NCBI GenBank assembly: GCA_003444085.1
Contig: DLVL01000070.1
Span: 1-21,832, forward strand
Source: Kosmotogaceae bacterium
GTDB lineage: Bacteria > Thermotogota > Thermotogae > Petrotogales > Kosmotogaceae
DNA length: 21,832 nt
Direction of reading: 5' to 3'
Shown here piece by piece: positions 1 through 7,085 of this stretch (positions within the stretch are counted from its first letter, which is position 1; each line of letters starts with the position of its first letter). Position numbers and translations under genes: made by a program. The notes under the pieces are model-generated. The model searched no databases. It was not told the DNA's origin and saw only the letters and a list, made by a program, of their open reading frames with translations.

Positions 1-420
1 GGAGAGGCCCCCGAAGCTGCGGACTCGAGAGGAATAAATGTCTTCGCTGTAAGATACCTCTACACCGTTCTTGGTTGCTCAATTACTGCTATCGGGGGAG
101 CGTACCTGTCGCTTGCGTATAACTCCATGTGGATAGAGAATATGACAGCCGGGCGTGGCTGGATTGCTATCGCCCTGGTCCTGTTCGCCACCTGGGATCC
201 TGCGAAAGCTATGTTCGGTGCGTATCTGTTCGGTGGTGTTACTGCCCTGGGGTTACGGCTCCAGGCTATAGGAGCGAATATCCCCACTGAATTCCTCAGG
301 ATGCTTCCCTACCTGCTGACAATAGTTGTACTTGTCTTCACATCGACAGAGAAACTCAGACTGAAGGTCGGTGCGCCTGCAACACTCGGAACGCCGTATT
401 CGCGCGAAGAAAAGACCTGA
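1..420 (+). CDS. BMP-type nucleoside/simple-sugar ABC transporter permease, C-terminal part (5' end outside window)
   Basis: The reading frame is open from base 1 to a TGA at 418-420 and gives about 139 residues. It would be an inner-membrane permease of the RbsC/YufQ class, which works with a BMP lipoprotein and a duplicated ATPase to import nucleosides or simple sugars. The visible part contains the conserved stretch GEAPEAADSRGINV, then a glycine-rich segment ending GGAYLSLAY, then GRGWIAIALVLFATWDP and a final membrane segment around MLPYLLTIVVLV. The family's typical short tail, ending in a PYSREE-like motif, is present. All of this is characteristic of the last third of the second permease of such operons. 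The rest of the transporter must lie to the left. The gene converges on the reductase at 435 with only 14 bases between stops and no terminator hairpin. The class is well supported; the substrate is not determined. Confidence 0.88.
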   Translation, partial: GEAPEAADSRGINVFAVRYLYTVLGCSITAIGGAYLSLAYNSMWIENMTAGRGWIAIALVLFATWDPAKAMFGAYLFGGVTALGLRLQAIGANIPTEFLRMLPYLLTIVVLVFTSTEKLRLKVGAPATLGTPYSREEKT

Positions 421-434
421 CAACCTTACGAACA

Positions 435-1556
435 TCAAGTAACGTTAGCCACTCTTACCGATACACTTCGCTTGAAGAAGCTTCGAACCATAAGTCTGCC
501 TATGCGTGGTGTATATCTTTCCATAAAAGCGATCGCCATACGCGAGAACCGGGGATCTCTTGACATTTCTAGACTTCTTTTGACGTTTTTGAAGAATGCC
601 TTTCTGATAGCATTCCCCAGCGAGAGATGGCGGGCGATATGATGAGTGTTTTCCAAAAAGCATTCGTTGACTCCTTCTCTGTCATCAAATCTCCTTGCAA
701 TGGAACGAACGGCCTGTGAGCCTGTATCCAGGGCAAAACAGATTCCCTCACCTGTCCACGGGTCAACGAAACCTCCCGAATCTCCCACAAAGAGACACCC
801 GCCAACTGCCCTGTTAAGATCGATAGAAATCTCGGGATCGAATATCGGAAGTGGCGCAGCTCGAAGCTCGACTTCTTTGGCACCGATCTGCACAATCAGA
901 TTCCTGGCGGTATCATAAGGAATTTTGCCATAATCTGGATGCTGGCCTGCTCCGAAACTGACAGACTCAGGACCGGGGAAGATCCAGGCGTAGCCCTTCT
1001 CAAATAGGATCATTCGTGGTATCTCTTGTTCACTCTTTACATTTGCTGCGTAAACCAGGCTGTATGAATTCCGGGTATCAGTTTCCAAGAGTCTGCTGCC
1101 AAACACTCCTGCTCCGACAATTACAAACCTTGACTCGTAATCATTTTCCAGAGCATGGACAACAAAACCTTCATCAGTCGGTTCGATTCTTCTAACCTTG
1201 TCTCTGAAAAAAAGAGCCCCCGATTCAACTGCCCTTTTCCAGAGGATATGATCAAAGCTTCTCCTGTCAATGAGCCTTAAAATTTCCTTTCTGCTCTCGA
1301 TTTCTACTGCCAGATCTTGTCTTGTCTGACCCTTCCCTGCCATGACAAATCTGTTTGATATTACACAGGGGTAATCTATGTCACCGAATACGTTTCTCAA
1401 AACCTTTACTGCCTTTGGAGTAAGCGCACCGCCGCAGAGTTTGCTTCTTGGAAAGCTTCTCGAGTCCAGCATCAAGACATTCATGCCTGCAGATGCGGCT
1501 GTATAGGCAGCAGATGAGCCCGCCGGCCCTGCCCCAATAACGATCAGGTCGTACAT
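435..1556 (-). CDS. FAD-dependent oxidoreductase, geranylgeranyl reductase family
   Basis: The predicted protein has 373 residues. It starts with the FAD dinucleotide-binding motif VIGAGPAGSSAAY (residues 7-19), followed by a CGGAL motif near 41-45. The segment RLIDRRSFDHILWKRA (94-109) matches the family's substrate-side signature. The second FAD motif GDSGGFVDPWTGEGI is at 258-272, and a second GxG segment (VIVGAG) lies near 145. Family members use FAD to reduce isoprenoid double bonds in archaeal lipids, chlorophyll or quinone side chains, or hydroxylate related substrates; the substrate here is unknown. The start was set at the ATG at 1556 because a longer frame back to 1637 runs deep into the upstream MFS gene, while this ATG follows a GGGGGA-type ribosome site. 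It overlaps the MFS stop by 13 bases, which implies translational coupling in an AEC-MFS-reductase operon. Confidence 0.85.
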   Translation of the reverse strand: MYDLIVIGAGPAGSSAAYTAASAGMNVLMLDSRSFPRSKLCGGALTPKAVKVLRNVFGDIDYPCVISNRFVMAGKGQTRQDLAVEIESRKEILRLIDRRSFDHILWKRAVESGALFFRDKVRRIEPTDEGFVVHALENDYESRFVIVGAGVFGSRLLETDTRNSYSLVYAANVKSEQEIPRMILFEKGYAWIFPGPESVSFGAGQHPDYGKIPYDTARNLIVQIGAKEVELRAAPLPIFDPEISIDLNRAVGGCLFVGDSGGFVDPWTGEGICFALDTGSQAVRSIARRFDDREGVNECFLENTHHIARHLSLGNAIRKAFFKNVKRSLEMSRDPRFSRMAIAFMERYTPRIGRLMVRSFFKRSVSVRVANVT

Positions 1557-2707
1557 TGCTTTTCCCCCTTCCGCATGAGTATCATTGCAAGAACCAACTC
1601 GATCAGAATGAGCAGAAATACAAAGGCTATCCCCCACCCAAGTCCAAACACGTCGCCGATTGCCCCAACTGCATAGTTTGCAAAAGCAGCACCAAGAGAA
1701 GCTGCAATCGAGAATATGGAAATTGCTTCGTTGATGGCGCTGTTCAGGCTGCGAATCATTATTGCCTGCAGAGTCGGGAAGACCCCCGAAAAACCAATAC
1801 CCGAGATCATCACTGCAATTATTAGAGTGATGGGGCTCTTGGAAAAGAGAACGGCAACAACAGAAATGCTGGATAATGATGTCAAGAGCAGTAACGAGTG
1901 TGCGTAGCCAAGCCTCTCAACAAATGCACCCGACATAACACGGCCGACAAACAACCCCGCCCAAAGAAGCGCAGGAAATATGCTGGACAGTCTCATCGTG
2001 ATTCCCTTGACATCATATACGTAAGCTGACAGCCAGGAGGTGAATGCTACTTCGTATCCCACATATACAAAAACACCGATGATCGCAATCCAGAATACCG
2101 GTTGCTGGATAAGGTAACCGTATTCAGTTTTCCTGCTTTGTCTGATGGCGGGAGCCCAGCTGATCTTCAGAGATGCTGAATAGAGAAAGACCATCATGCT
2201 CAACGCGCTGGCAAGGACAAAGGGGACCCACCACCTGTCTGATGTTGTCAGCAGCAGTGCAACAACGAATGGTGACACGATCGCCCCAATAGCGTAGGCA
2301 GAATGGATGAAGTTCAGTGCTCCGCCAGTGCGCTTGTATCTGACAGAAGAAACGCCAACCCCGACCGTCGTCTCTATCAGCCCTGAACCAACACTCATTA
2401 TCACACTTGCGAGAACGAGCATCCAGAAGACCCGCGATGCGGAAATCCAGGCAAGAGAGAGAGAAACTGAGATCAGGGCAAACGAGAGCAGTTTGAATGG
2501 CCCCGTCTTATGAACGAAAGTCATGCACAGGATTGCGCCGAAAATGAATCCGAATGTCGGTAGAGAGAGAAGTATTCCTGCGTCCGTATAGCTAATATCG
2601 AACTCACTGACTATTGCAGGAAGCGCACTTCCTGTTATGAGCATCCAGAAACCGAACGCGAGAAAAGAAGAAGATGCGACTAATCCGAATTTCATCCTTT
2701 CATCCAT
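1544..2707 (-). CDS. Major facilitator superfamily transporter
   Basis: This is a 387-residue, strongly hydrophobic protein with the length and pattern of about 12 membrane helices typical of an MFS secondary transporter. The loop after helix 2 (around residues 56-74, GAILCMTFVHKTGPFKLL) is a degenerate copy of MFS motif A. A clearer copy, GRVMSGAFVERLG, sits at the corresponding position in the second half, showing the internal duplication. The substrate cannot be read from the sequence. It is the middle gene of a minus-strand operon: 26 bases separate it from the AEC stop, and its 3' end overlaps the flavoprotein start by 13 bases. The ATG at 2707 has an AGGAAAGGG-like site about 12 bases upstream, rather far, so the in-frame ATG at 2695 is an alternative start. 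The pairing suggests the transporter moves a substrate or product of the reductase, but this is inference. Confidence 0.85.
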   Translation of the reverse strand: MDERMKFGLVASSSFLAFGFWMLITGSALPAIVSEFDISYTDAGILLSLPTFGFIFGAILCMTFVHKTGPFKLLSFALISVSLSLAWISASRVFWMLVLASVIMSVGSGLIETTVGVGVSSVRYKRTGGALNFIHSAYAIGAIVSPFVVALLLTTSDRWWVPFVLASALSMMVFLYSASLKISWAPAIRQSRKTEYGYLIQQPVFWIAIIGVFVYVGYEVAFTSWLSAYVYDVKGITMRLSSIFPALLWAGLFVGRVMSGAFVERLGYAHSLLLLTSLSSISVVAVLFSKSPITLIIAVMISGIGFSGVFPTLQAIMIRSLNSAINEAISIFSIAASLGAAFANYAVGAIGDVFGLGWGIAFVFLLILIELVLAMILMRKGEKQCTT

Positions 2708-2733
2708 GAGAAAACACGACCCTTTCCTCTTGC

Positions 2734-3636
2734 CTATAGAAATGCAGAGACAACAATCAGAAGTACTGTGCTTATTACCGTGGTGGTTCCAACAACGGCG
2801 CCGGCGATCTTGTGATCAAGATTATTCTCTGTCGAATAGACCAGAGAAACAACAGGTGCTGGCATTAACGAAGCGATCAATCCTATTGAAGCCATTAGTG
2901 GTTCTGTGTTGACAAATACCATGTAGAAAGCTATGCCCATGGTTAGGGCGACGGCGTACTTGGTTATCAATGTGGGAACAAGCGTACGAACTTGCTTCAC
3001 CACAACAGTTATGTCCAGGAATATACCGATAACCAGTAGTGAAAGAAATACATTCGCATTACCGACGACCCCAGCAAAAGTCAGGAAGAGATCAGGCAAC
3101 GAAAAGCCACTCAAATTGAACACCAATCCGGCCACAAAAGCCAGTATTGGGGGAAAGAGAGCGATCGACCTGACCATCTTTCTGGCATCAACAACCCCTC
3201 TGTTGGGATTGAAGTAAGCGGCCATAATAAACGCCACAAAGAAAACGCATAGAGCATTACCCATGCTGACCAGCGCAAGAAGCGAAACCCCGCCGAGACC
3301 ATAGACAGCCTGGATAACCGGCAAAGCGAATAGATCGGTGTTTTTCCCGCACAGTGCAACGAGCAGTGCCCCCCGTGTTGTCCCCGAAGAAGCTCTCGTG
3401 GACCATTTGCCAATGAGCAAAGTAGTAAGAGGAACTGCTGCTCCGAGCAGCACAAGCCAGAGTAAACCGGGCCTGATGTCAGATTGAGAAACAGCCCTGA
3501 ATATCACTACGGGAATTGTTACATACATTACAAGACGAGAAATGAGCCTGCCAGCGTCCAGGTTAAGGAATTTAATGACTCTCAAGACAGTTCCGAGAAG
3601 GACGACCAGCAAGAGAGGTATGATTTGATTTAGCAT
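2734..3636 (-). CDS. AEC family (auxin efflux carrier-like) permease
   Basis: The protein has 300 residues and about ten hydrophobic segments, the usual size of bacterial AEC/malonate-transporter-like proteins (MdcF/YfdV type). The first helix (LNQIIPLLLVVLLGTVLRV) and the central segment NTDLFALPVIQAVYGLGG fit the family pattern, in which an Asn/Gly/Pro-rich motif lies in the middle of the fold. Members export or import organic acids and other small anions; the substrate is unknown here. The start was placed at the ATG at 3636 because GCGGAGG lies 5 bases before it; the open frame extends upstream to 3666 but lacks a comparable site. It is the first gene of the AEC-MFS-reductase operon and is divergent from the metallophosphoesterase, with 112 bases between the two starts. 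Confidence 0.82.
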   Translation of the reverse strand: MLNQIIPLLLVVLLGTVLRVIKFLNLDAGRLISRLVMYVTIPVVIFRAVSQSDIRPGLLWLVLLGAAVPLTTLLIGKWSTRASSGTTRGALLVALCGKNTDLFALPVIQAVYGLGGVSLLALVSMGNALCVFFVAFIMAAYFNPNRGVVDARKMVRSIALFPPILAFVAGLVFNLSGFSLPDLFLTFAGVVGNANVFLSLLVIGIFLDITVVVKQVRTLVPTLITKYAVALTMGIAFYMVFVNTEPLMASIGLIASLMPAPVVSLVYSTENNLDHKIAGAVVGTTTVISTVLLIVVSAFL

Positions 3637-3697
3637 ACATCCTCCGCTTTTCCAACTAATGTTCAAAAAGAGTTTATCAGAGTTCCGGCCAATCTAC

Positions 3698-3727
3698 TGG
3701 ATATCAATTCCTTTAATCTAGTAAAAT
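3698..3727 (+). promoter_or_regulatory. Possible sigma-70-type promoter of the metallophosphoesterase gene
   Basis: TGGATA (3698-3703) and TAAAAT (3722-3727) are separated by 18 bases and lie 21 bases upstream of the ATG at 3749. The -10 is good but the -35 is weak. It sits in the short divergent region, where some promoter is required. Tentative. Confidence 0.3.
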
Positions 3728-3748
3728 CATACAAGAAAGGAGCACTGC

Positions 3749-5068
3749 ATGGGTGATCAGATTCCAGAACGAAAAGAGTATTACTTAATAAGTGATCTCC
3801 ATATAGGGGGTGATGGAGAGCTCGGACATGTTCATTTCAAAGAAGAGATGATAGCTTTTCTGAGATCCCTTGAGAGTCATGACAAGAACACCGAACTAAT
3901 TATCGCAGGCGATGCTTTTGGATTATGGGAGTTCACCAGTTGCGAGGGTGTTGACCAGTTGAAGTGCATCGCTGCTGAAAATCCTGAACTGTTTGAACAG
4001 TTGAAGAGAACTGGCGAGAAGATTGCAATAACAGTAATCCCCGGTAATCACGATCATGATCTTGCAGCTTTTGATGGTTTCAAAGAACTGATGATGGAGT
4101 TCAACATGTCTTTGGAAACAACACTGAGTGTGGAAAGAAAGATAGGAAACAGTCTCATCTGGATTGAACATGGTCATCAATACGATAGTATGAATCGCAT
4201 TGAGCAATTCGGTGATCCTGCATCACGCCCTTTTGGATATTTCATTACAAGGTATGTTCTATCAATGGCTGGTCAAAGATCACGATTGGGCAGAAGGAGC
4301 TGGCTCTCAGACATAGAATGTGTGCAACCCAATGAAGAGTTGCCCAAATGGGCATTGTCGAACTACTTCTACAAAGAAATGAATCCATTTCTCCGATTCA
4401 TTATAGTCCCAATAGTGCTGTTTATAACGTTTGCTGCAGTGTTTTTTGTTTTCACTGTTCTGGGCCTGTTGGGTATTGGGAACCTGGATGCACAAATTCT
4501 CGAAACCCTCCAGAACTGGGGAATAATCGGTCGCATAATCGAAGTCTGGCTTATCATCGACGTGCTTCTGTTACAGGTACTGATTCTGCTTTCAATACCA
4601 CTTCTATTCTTTTACAAGGATATAAATGTGGCCCTGAAAAGATACGGCTTCAAATTTGACCGCAAAGATCTCATGAAGAAGCGTGAGATTTATCTCAATC
4701 ATGCAAGGCAGGTACTGAGCACTCATCCTCACAGAAGGATCTTCGTGTTTGGACACACGCATAATCCGCTTCTTGTCACCGAAGGAGGCAAGGTAATCCT
4801 GAATACCGGCACATGGCTTGAAAGGCATTCATACGTAAGGGCTACTTTTCCGCTCATGCCGCCTGTGTATTACCATTCCTTCCAGCTGAATTACTTCCGA
4901 GTTTATAAACCTAACAACAAGATCCGCATTGAATATTGCGTTATTCCCAAGGAGGTAGACAACAAACTTACGCTCCTCGAGCGTTTCGCAACGGCACTGT
5001 CGAAGAAACCAGGACCGGTTTCTATCCCCTCAGTTACCGAAATCGAAGACCCGGAACAGTCAAGCTAA
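3749..5068 (+). CDS. Membrane-anchored calcineurin-like metallophosphoesterase
   Basis: The protein has 439 residues. It carries the five metallophosphoesterase motifs in order: DLH (D16, H18), GDAFGLW (D55), GNHDHD (N100, H101), EHGHQYD (H141/H143), and GHTHNP (H336, H338). These would bind a di-metal centre and hydrolyse a phosphoester or pyrophosphate. Two strong hydrophobic segments, about residues 216-243 and 262-288, lie between the fourth and fifth motifs. They would form a hairpin that keeps both halves of the active site on the same side of the membrane, probably cytoplasmic since there is no signal peptide. A highly charged tail follows residue 400. AAAGGAG lies 6 bases before the ATG. 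The substrate is unknown; UDP-diacylglucosamine hydrolases (LpxH type) share the fold but lack the hairpin. It converges with the 5071-5367 gene with 2 bases between stops. Confidence 0.85.
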   Translation: MGDQIPERKEYYLISDLHIGGDGELGHVHFKEEMIAFLRSLESHDKNTELIIAGDAFGLWEFTSCEGVDQLKCIAAENPELFEQLKRTGEKIAITVIPGNHDHDLAAFDGFKELMMEFNMSLETTLSVERKIGNSLIWIEHGHQYDSMNRIEQFGDPASRPFGYFITRYVLSMAGQRSRLGRRSWLSDIECVQPNEELPKWALSNYFYKEMNPFLRFIIVPIVLFITFAAVFFVFTVLGLLGIGNLDAQILETLQNWGIIGRIIEVWLIIDVLLLQVLILLSIPLLFFYKDINVALKRYGFKFDRKDLMKKREIYLNHARQVLSTHPHRRIFVFGHTHNPLLVTEGGKVILNTGTWLERHSYVRATFPLMPPVYYHSFQLNYFRVYKPNNKIRIEYCVIPKEVDNKLTLLERFATALSKKPGPVSIPSVTEIEDPEQSS

Positions 5069-5070
5069 AT

Positions 5071-5367
5071 CTACCTGAGTTTATAGTACGTCACTTCAAA
5101 GTCTTCATGAATAGGATCTTTCGTCATATATTCACCCAAGTCCTTCATCACTTCGTTCATTATGCCAGACTGCATTGTCCTGTCAGCGAAGCTCTTGTCT
5201 TCCCAGAATCCTATTGCTACGGCTTTCCCGTCAGGTTTCGTCATCAGCATTCCCCCTACAAAACCCTCTTTCTGGACGAGTTTAGAGAGGACGATATCGT
5301 ACCACTTCTTGCAAGCCTCATCGAATAGTTCCTTCCTGAAGTAATAAGTCATTGTTGCCACGTACAT
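5071..5367 (-). CDS. Small ABM-like (dimeric alpha-beta barrel) protein
   Basis: The protein has 98 residues and no signal peptide. The pattern is an opening beta strand (YVATMTYYFRK), an amphipathic helix (residues 12-30), a central KEGFVGGMLM strand, a VAIGFWEDKSFADRTMQS stretch, and a final EVTYYKL strand. This matches the antibiotic-biosynthesis-monooxygenase/ferredoxin-like alpha-beta barrel fold, whose members form dimers. Some are quinol or heme oxygenases; many in anaerobes have no known reaction, so no function is assigned. A GGGGGTGAT ribosome site ends 3 bases before the ATG. The gene is monocistronic, convergent with the metallophosphoesterase and divergent from the M32 peptidase. 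Confidence 0.72.
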   Translation of the reverse strand: MYVATMTYYFRKELFDEACKKWYDIVLSKLVQKEGFVGGMLMTKPDGKAVAIGFWEDKSFADRTMQSGIMNEVMKDLGEYMTKDPIHEDFEVTYYKLR

Positions 5368-5391
5368 CAGATCACCCCCGAGGAGTTTGTT

Positions 5392-5420
5392 ATCATCATA
5401 TCATCTCTTATGGCTTTCAA
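5392..5420 (-). promoter_or_regulatory. Possible promoter of the ABM-like gene
   Basis: On the minus strand TTGAAA (5420-5415) is followed after 17 bases by GATGAT (5397-5392), about 25 bases upstream of the ATG at 5367. The -35 is good and the -10 mediocre. An overlapping TATGAT (5400-5395) would give a 14-base spacer. Tentative. Confidence 0.3.
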
Positions 5421-5425
5421 AGTCA

Positions 5426-5450
5426 CTGCAAGCTTGCAGCATGATAAAAT
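5426..5450 (+). promoter_or_regulatory. Extended -10 promoter with overlapping perfect palindrome, upstream of the M32 peptidase gene
   Basis: TGATAAAAT (5442-5450) fits an extended -10 element (TGnTAnnnT). Immediately upstream, where a -35/-10 spacer would lie, is the 14-base perfect palindrome CTGCAAGCTTGCAG (5426-5439). This is a natural position for a repressor or activator site. The -35 region itself (about 5422-5427) is poor. The predicted transcript would start near 5457, giving a leader of about 50 bases. Confidence 0.42.
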
Positions 5451-5508
5451 CTCTCTTGGAAGGTCCTTACTTCTTCTTGATCTTTTGTGAGCATACCGGA
5501 GGTGTTTA

Positions 5509-7008
5509 ATGACAACGATTGAGGATCTCAAGACGACCTACAGAGATTTGACAATGTTGATGAGTGCACTTGCACTGATGGGATGGGACCAGCGTACTTA
5601 CATGCCGGACGAAGGGGCAAACCACCGGGCCGAAGCGTTTGGTTTCATCCATTCAGATTTCTTCAAGAGAGCAACTTCTGACGAAGTTGGAAACATGATT
5701 TCCGATCTCAAGTCACCCGAAACATACGGTTCATTGAGCTTTGTCGAGAAGTCAATGGTTGACAAGGCAGACAGAGAGTACAGGAGAGCAAAAGCTATCC
5801 CCCCAGAACTGATGCACAGATATTCTGTCTTGAGCACAAAATGTGAGAAGATTTGGGAGACCGCCAGAAAACGCGATGACTACGAGATGTTCAAACCGCA
5901 CTTCAAGGAACTGCTCTCTATTGTCAAGGAGATGACCAGGCATTACGGCTACGAAGACAACCCATATGATGCACTTGTCGATAACTATGAGCCGGGAATG
6001 ACCGCGGCCAAGATAAAAGCCATTATCTACCCTTTGAGAGATCATCTGGTCCCGCTTGTTGAAGACCTTTCAAGACGTAGCAAAGACTCAGGGGAGATCT
6101 CTATGAACGGCCATTATCCTGCAAATCTACAGAAGAAGCTGTTTTTGAACGTTCTGGAAGTCATGGGGTTTGACTTTTCCAGGGGAAGAATTGACGAAAC
6201 TGCACATCCTTTTACAACCTCAATTGGGCCTGGGGACATCAGGATATCTACAAAGTATCTCGAGCATGATTTCACAATTGGCCTTTTCGGGACAATGCAT
6301 GAATGTGGACACGGAATGTATGAGATGGGTTACGATGACGAGCACGTCTACACCCCGGTATATGGGCCTGCATCTCTGGGAATACACGAGTCGCAGTCGC
6401 TAATGTTCGAAAACCACATCGGACGAAGCTTGCCATTTCTTACCTACTTTTATCCAAAGATTCAGGAGATCTTTCCGCGGAGACTGTCGGATATCTCTCT
6501 ACATGATTTCTATCGTGCAGTGAATACTGTCAGACCATCACTGATCAGGATCGATGCAGATGAAGTGACATACAACCTTCACATAATCATCAGGTTTGAG
6601 CTAGAAGATGCAATGATCAATGATCGGCTTGAGGTCGACGATCTCCCCGCGGCGTGGAACGAGAAGTACAAGCAATACCTGGGAATTGAGCCGCCCAGTG
6701 ATGCAGACGGCGTCCTTCAGGATGTCCACTGGTCTTCCGGAATGATCGGTTACTTTCCCACCTACATGCTGGGCACGCTCTATTCAGCCCAGTTCTATGC
6801 AAAAGCCATGGAAGATTTGCCCAACCTGGAAGAGAAAATGACGGACGGAGATATTCAACCTCTGGTTGACTGGCTCAGGGAGAAGATCCACAAACCCGGA
6901 GCGATTTACAAGCCTGAGGAGCTAATAGAACGAGTAACGGGAAGCAAGCCTGATTCGAAGTACTTCATTGATTACATCACCAGGAAGTTCTCAGACTTGT
7001 ACAGATAA
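5509..7008 (+). CDS. M32 family carboxypeptidase (carboxypeptidase Taq type)
   Basis: The protein has 499 residues, the normal length for this family. Members are cytoplasmic zinc- or cobalt-dependent carboxypeptidases that remove C-terminal residues from peptides with broad specificity. The active-site motif HECGH is at residues 264-268 (H264 and H268 as metal ligands, E265 catalytic). The family motif HESQS is at 293-297, with E294 as third ligand. Further signatures are visible: GWDQRTYMP near 25-33, TTSIGPGDIRI at 236-246, DADEVTYNLHIIIRFE at 349-364, and DVHWSSGMIGYFPTYMLG at 405-422. The mostly helical protein has no signal peptide. GGAGGTG lies 4 bases before the ATG. It appears monocistronic and ends at a strong hairpin terminator. 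Likely role: recycling peptides for amino-acid fermentation. Confidence 0.95.
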   Translation: MTTIEDLKTTYRDLTMLMSALALMGWDQRTYMPDEGANHRAEAFGFIHSDFFKRATSDEVGNMISDLKSPETYGSLSFVEKSMVDKADREYRRAKAIPPELMHRYSVLSTKCEKIWETARKRDDYEMFKPHFKELLSIVKEMTRHYGYEDNPYDALVDNYEPGMTAAKIKAIIYPLRDHLVPLVEDLSRRSKDSGEISMNGHYPANLQKKLFLNVLEVMGFDFSRGRIDETAHPFTTSIGPGDIRISTKYLEHDFTIGLFGTMHECGHGMYEMGYDDEHVYTPVYGPASLGIHESQSLMFENHIGRSLPFLTYFYPKIQEIFPRRLSDISLHDFYRAVNTVRPSLIRIDADEVTYNLHIIIRFELEDAMINDRLEVDDLPAAWNEKYKQYLGIEPPSDADGVLQDVHWSSGMIGYFPTYMLGTLYSAQFYAKAMEDLPNLEEKMTDGDIQPLVDWLREKIHKPGAIYKPEELIERVTGSKPDSKYFIDYITRKFSDLYR

Positions 7009-7043
7009 GTTCAGTATATCTGTCAGTTATCTTCGATAATCAG

Positions 7044-7079
7044 AAAGATCACCCCGGGTAATTGCCCGGGGTGATCTTT
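7044..7079. terminator. Bidirectional intrinsic terminator between the M32 peptidase and nfnB
   Basis: There is a perfect 15-bp inverted repeat: AAAGATCACCCCGGG (7044-7058), a 6-base loop, and its complement (7065-7079). The stem is GC-rich near the loop and flanked by A/T-rich arms, so on either strand the RNA hairpin runs into a short U tract. It lies in the 77-base gap between two convergent genes and could stop transcription from both sides. Confidence 0.88.
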
Positions 7080-7085
7080 GTAAGA

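Noticed and set aside
1557..1637. Longer N terminus for the geranylgeranyl-reductase-family protein
   Set aside because: The extra 27 residues lie wholly inside the MFS gene, precede the conserved MYDLIVIGAG start, and have no better ribosome site.
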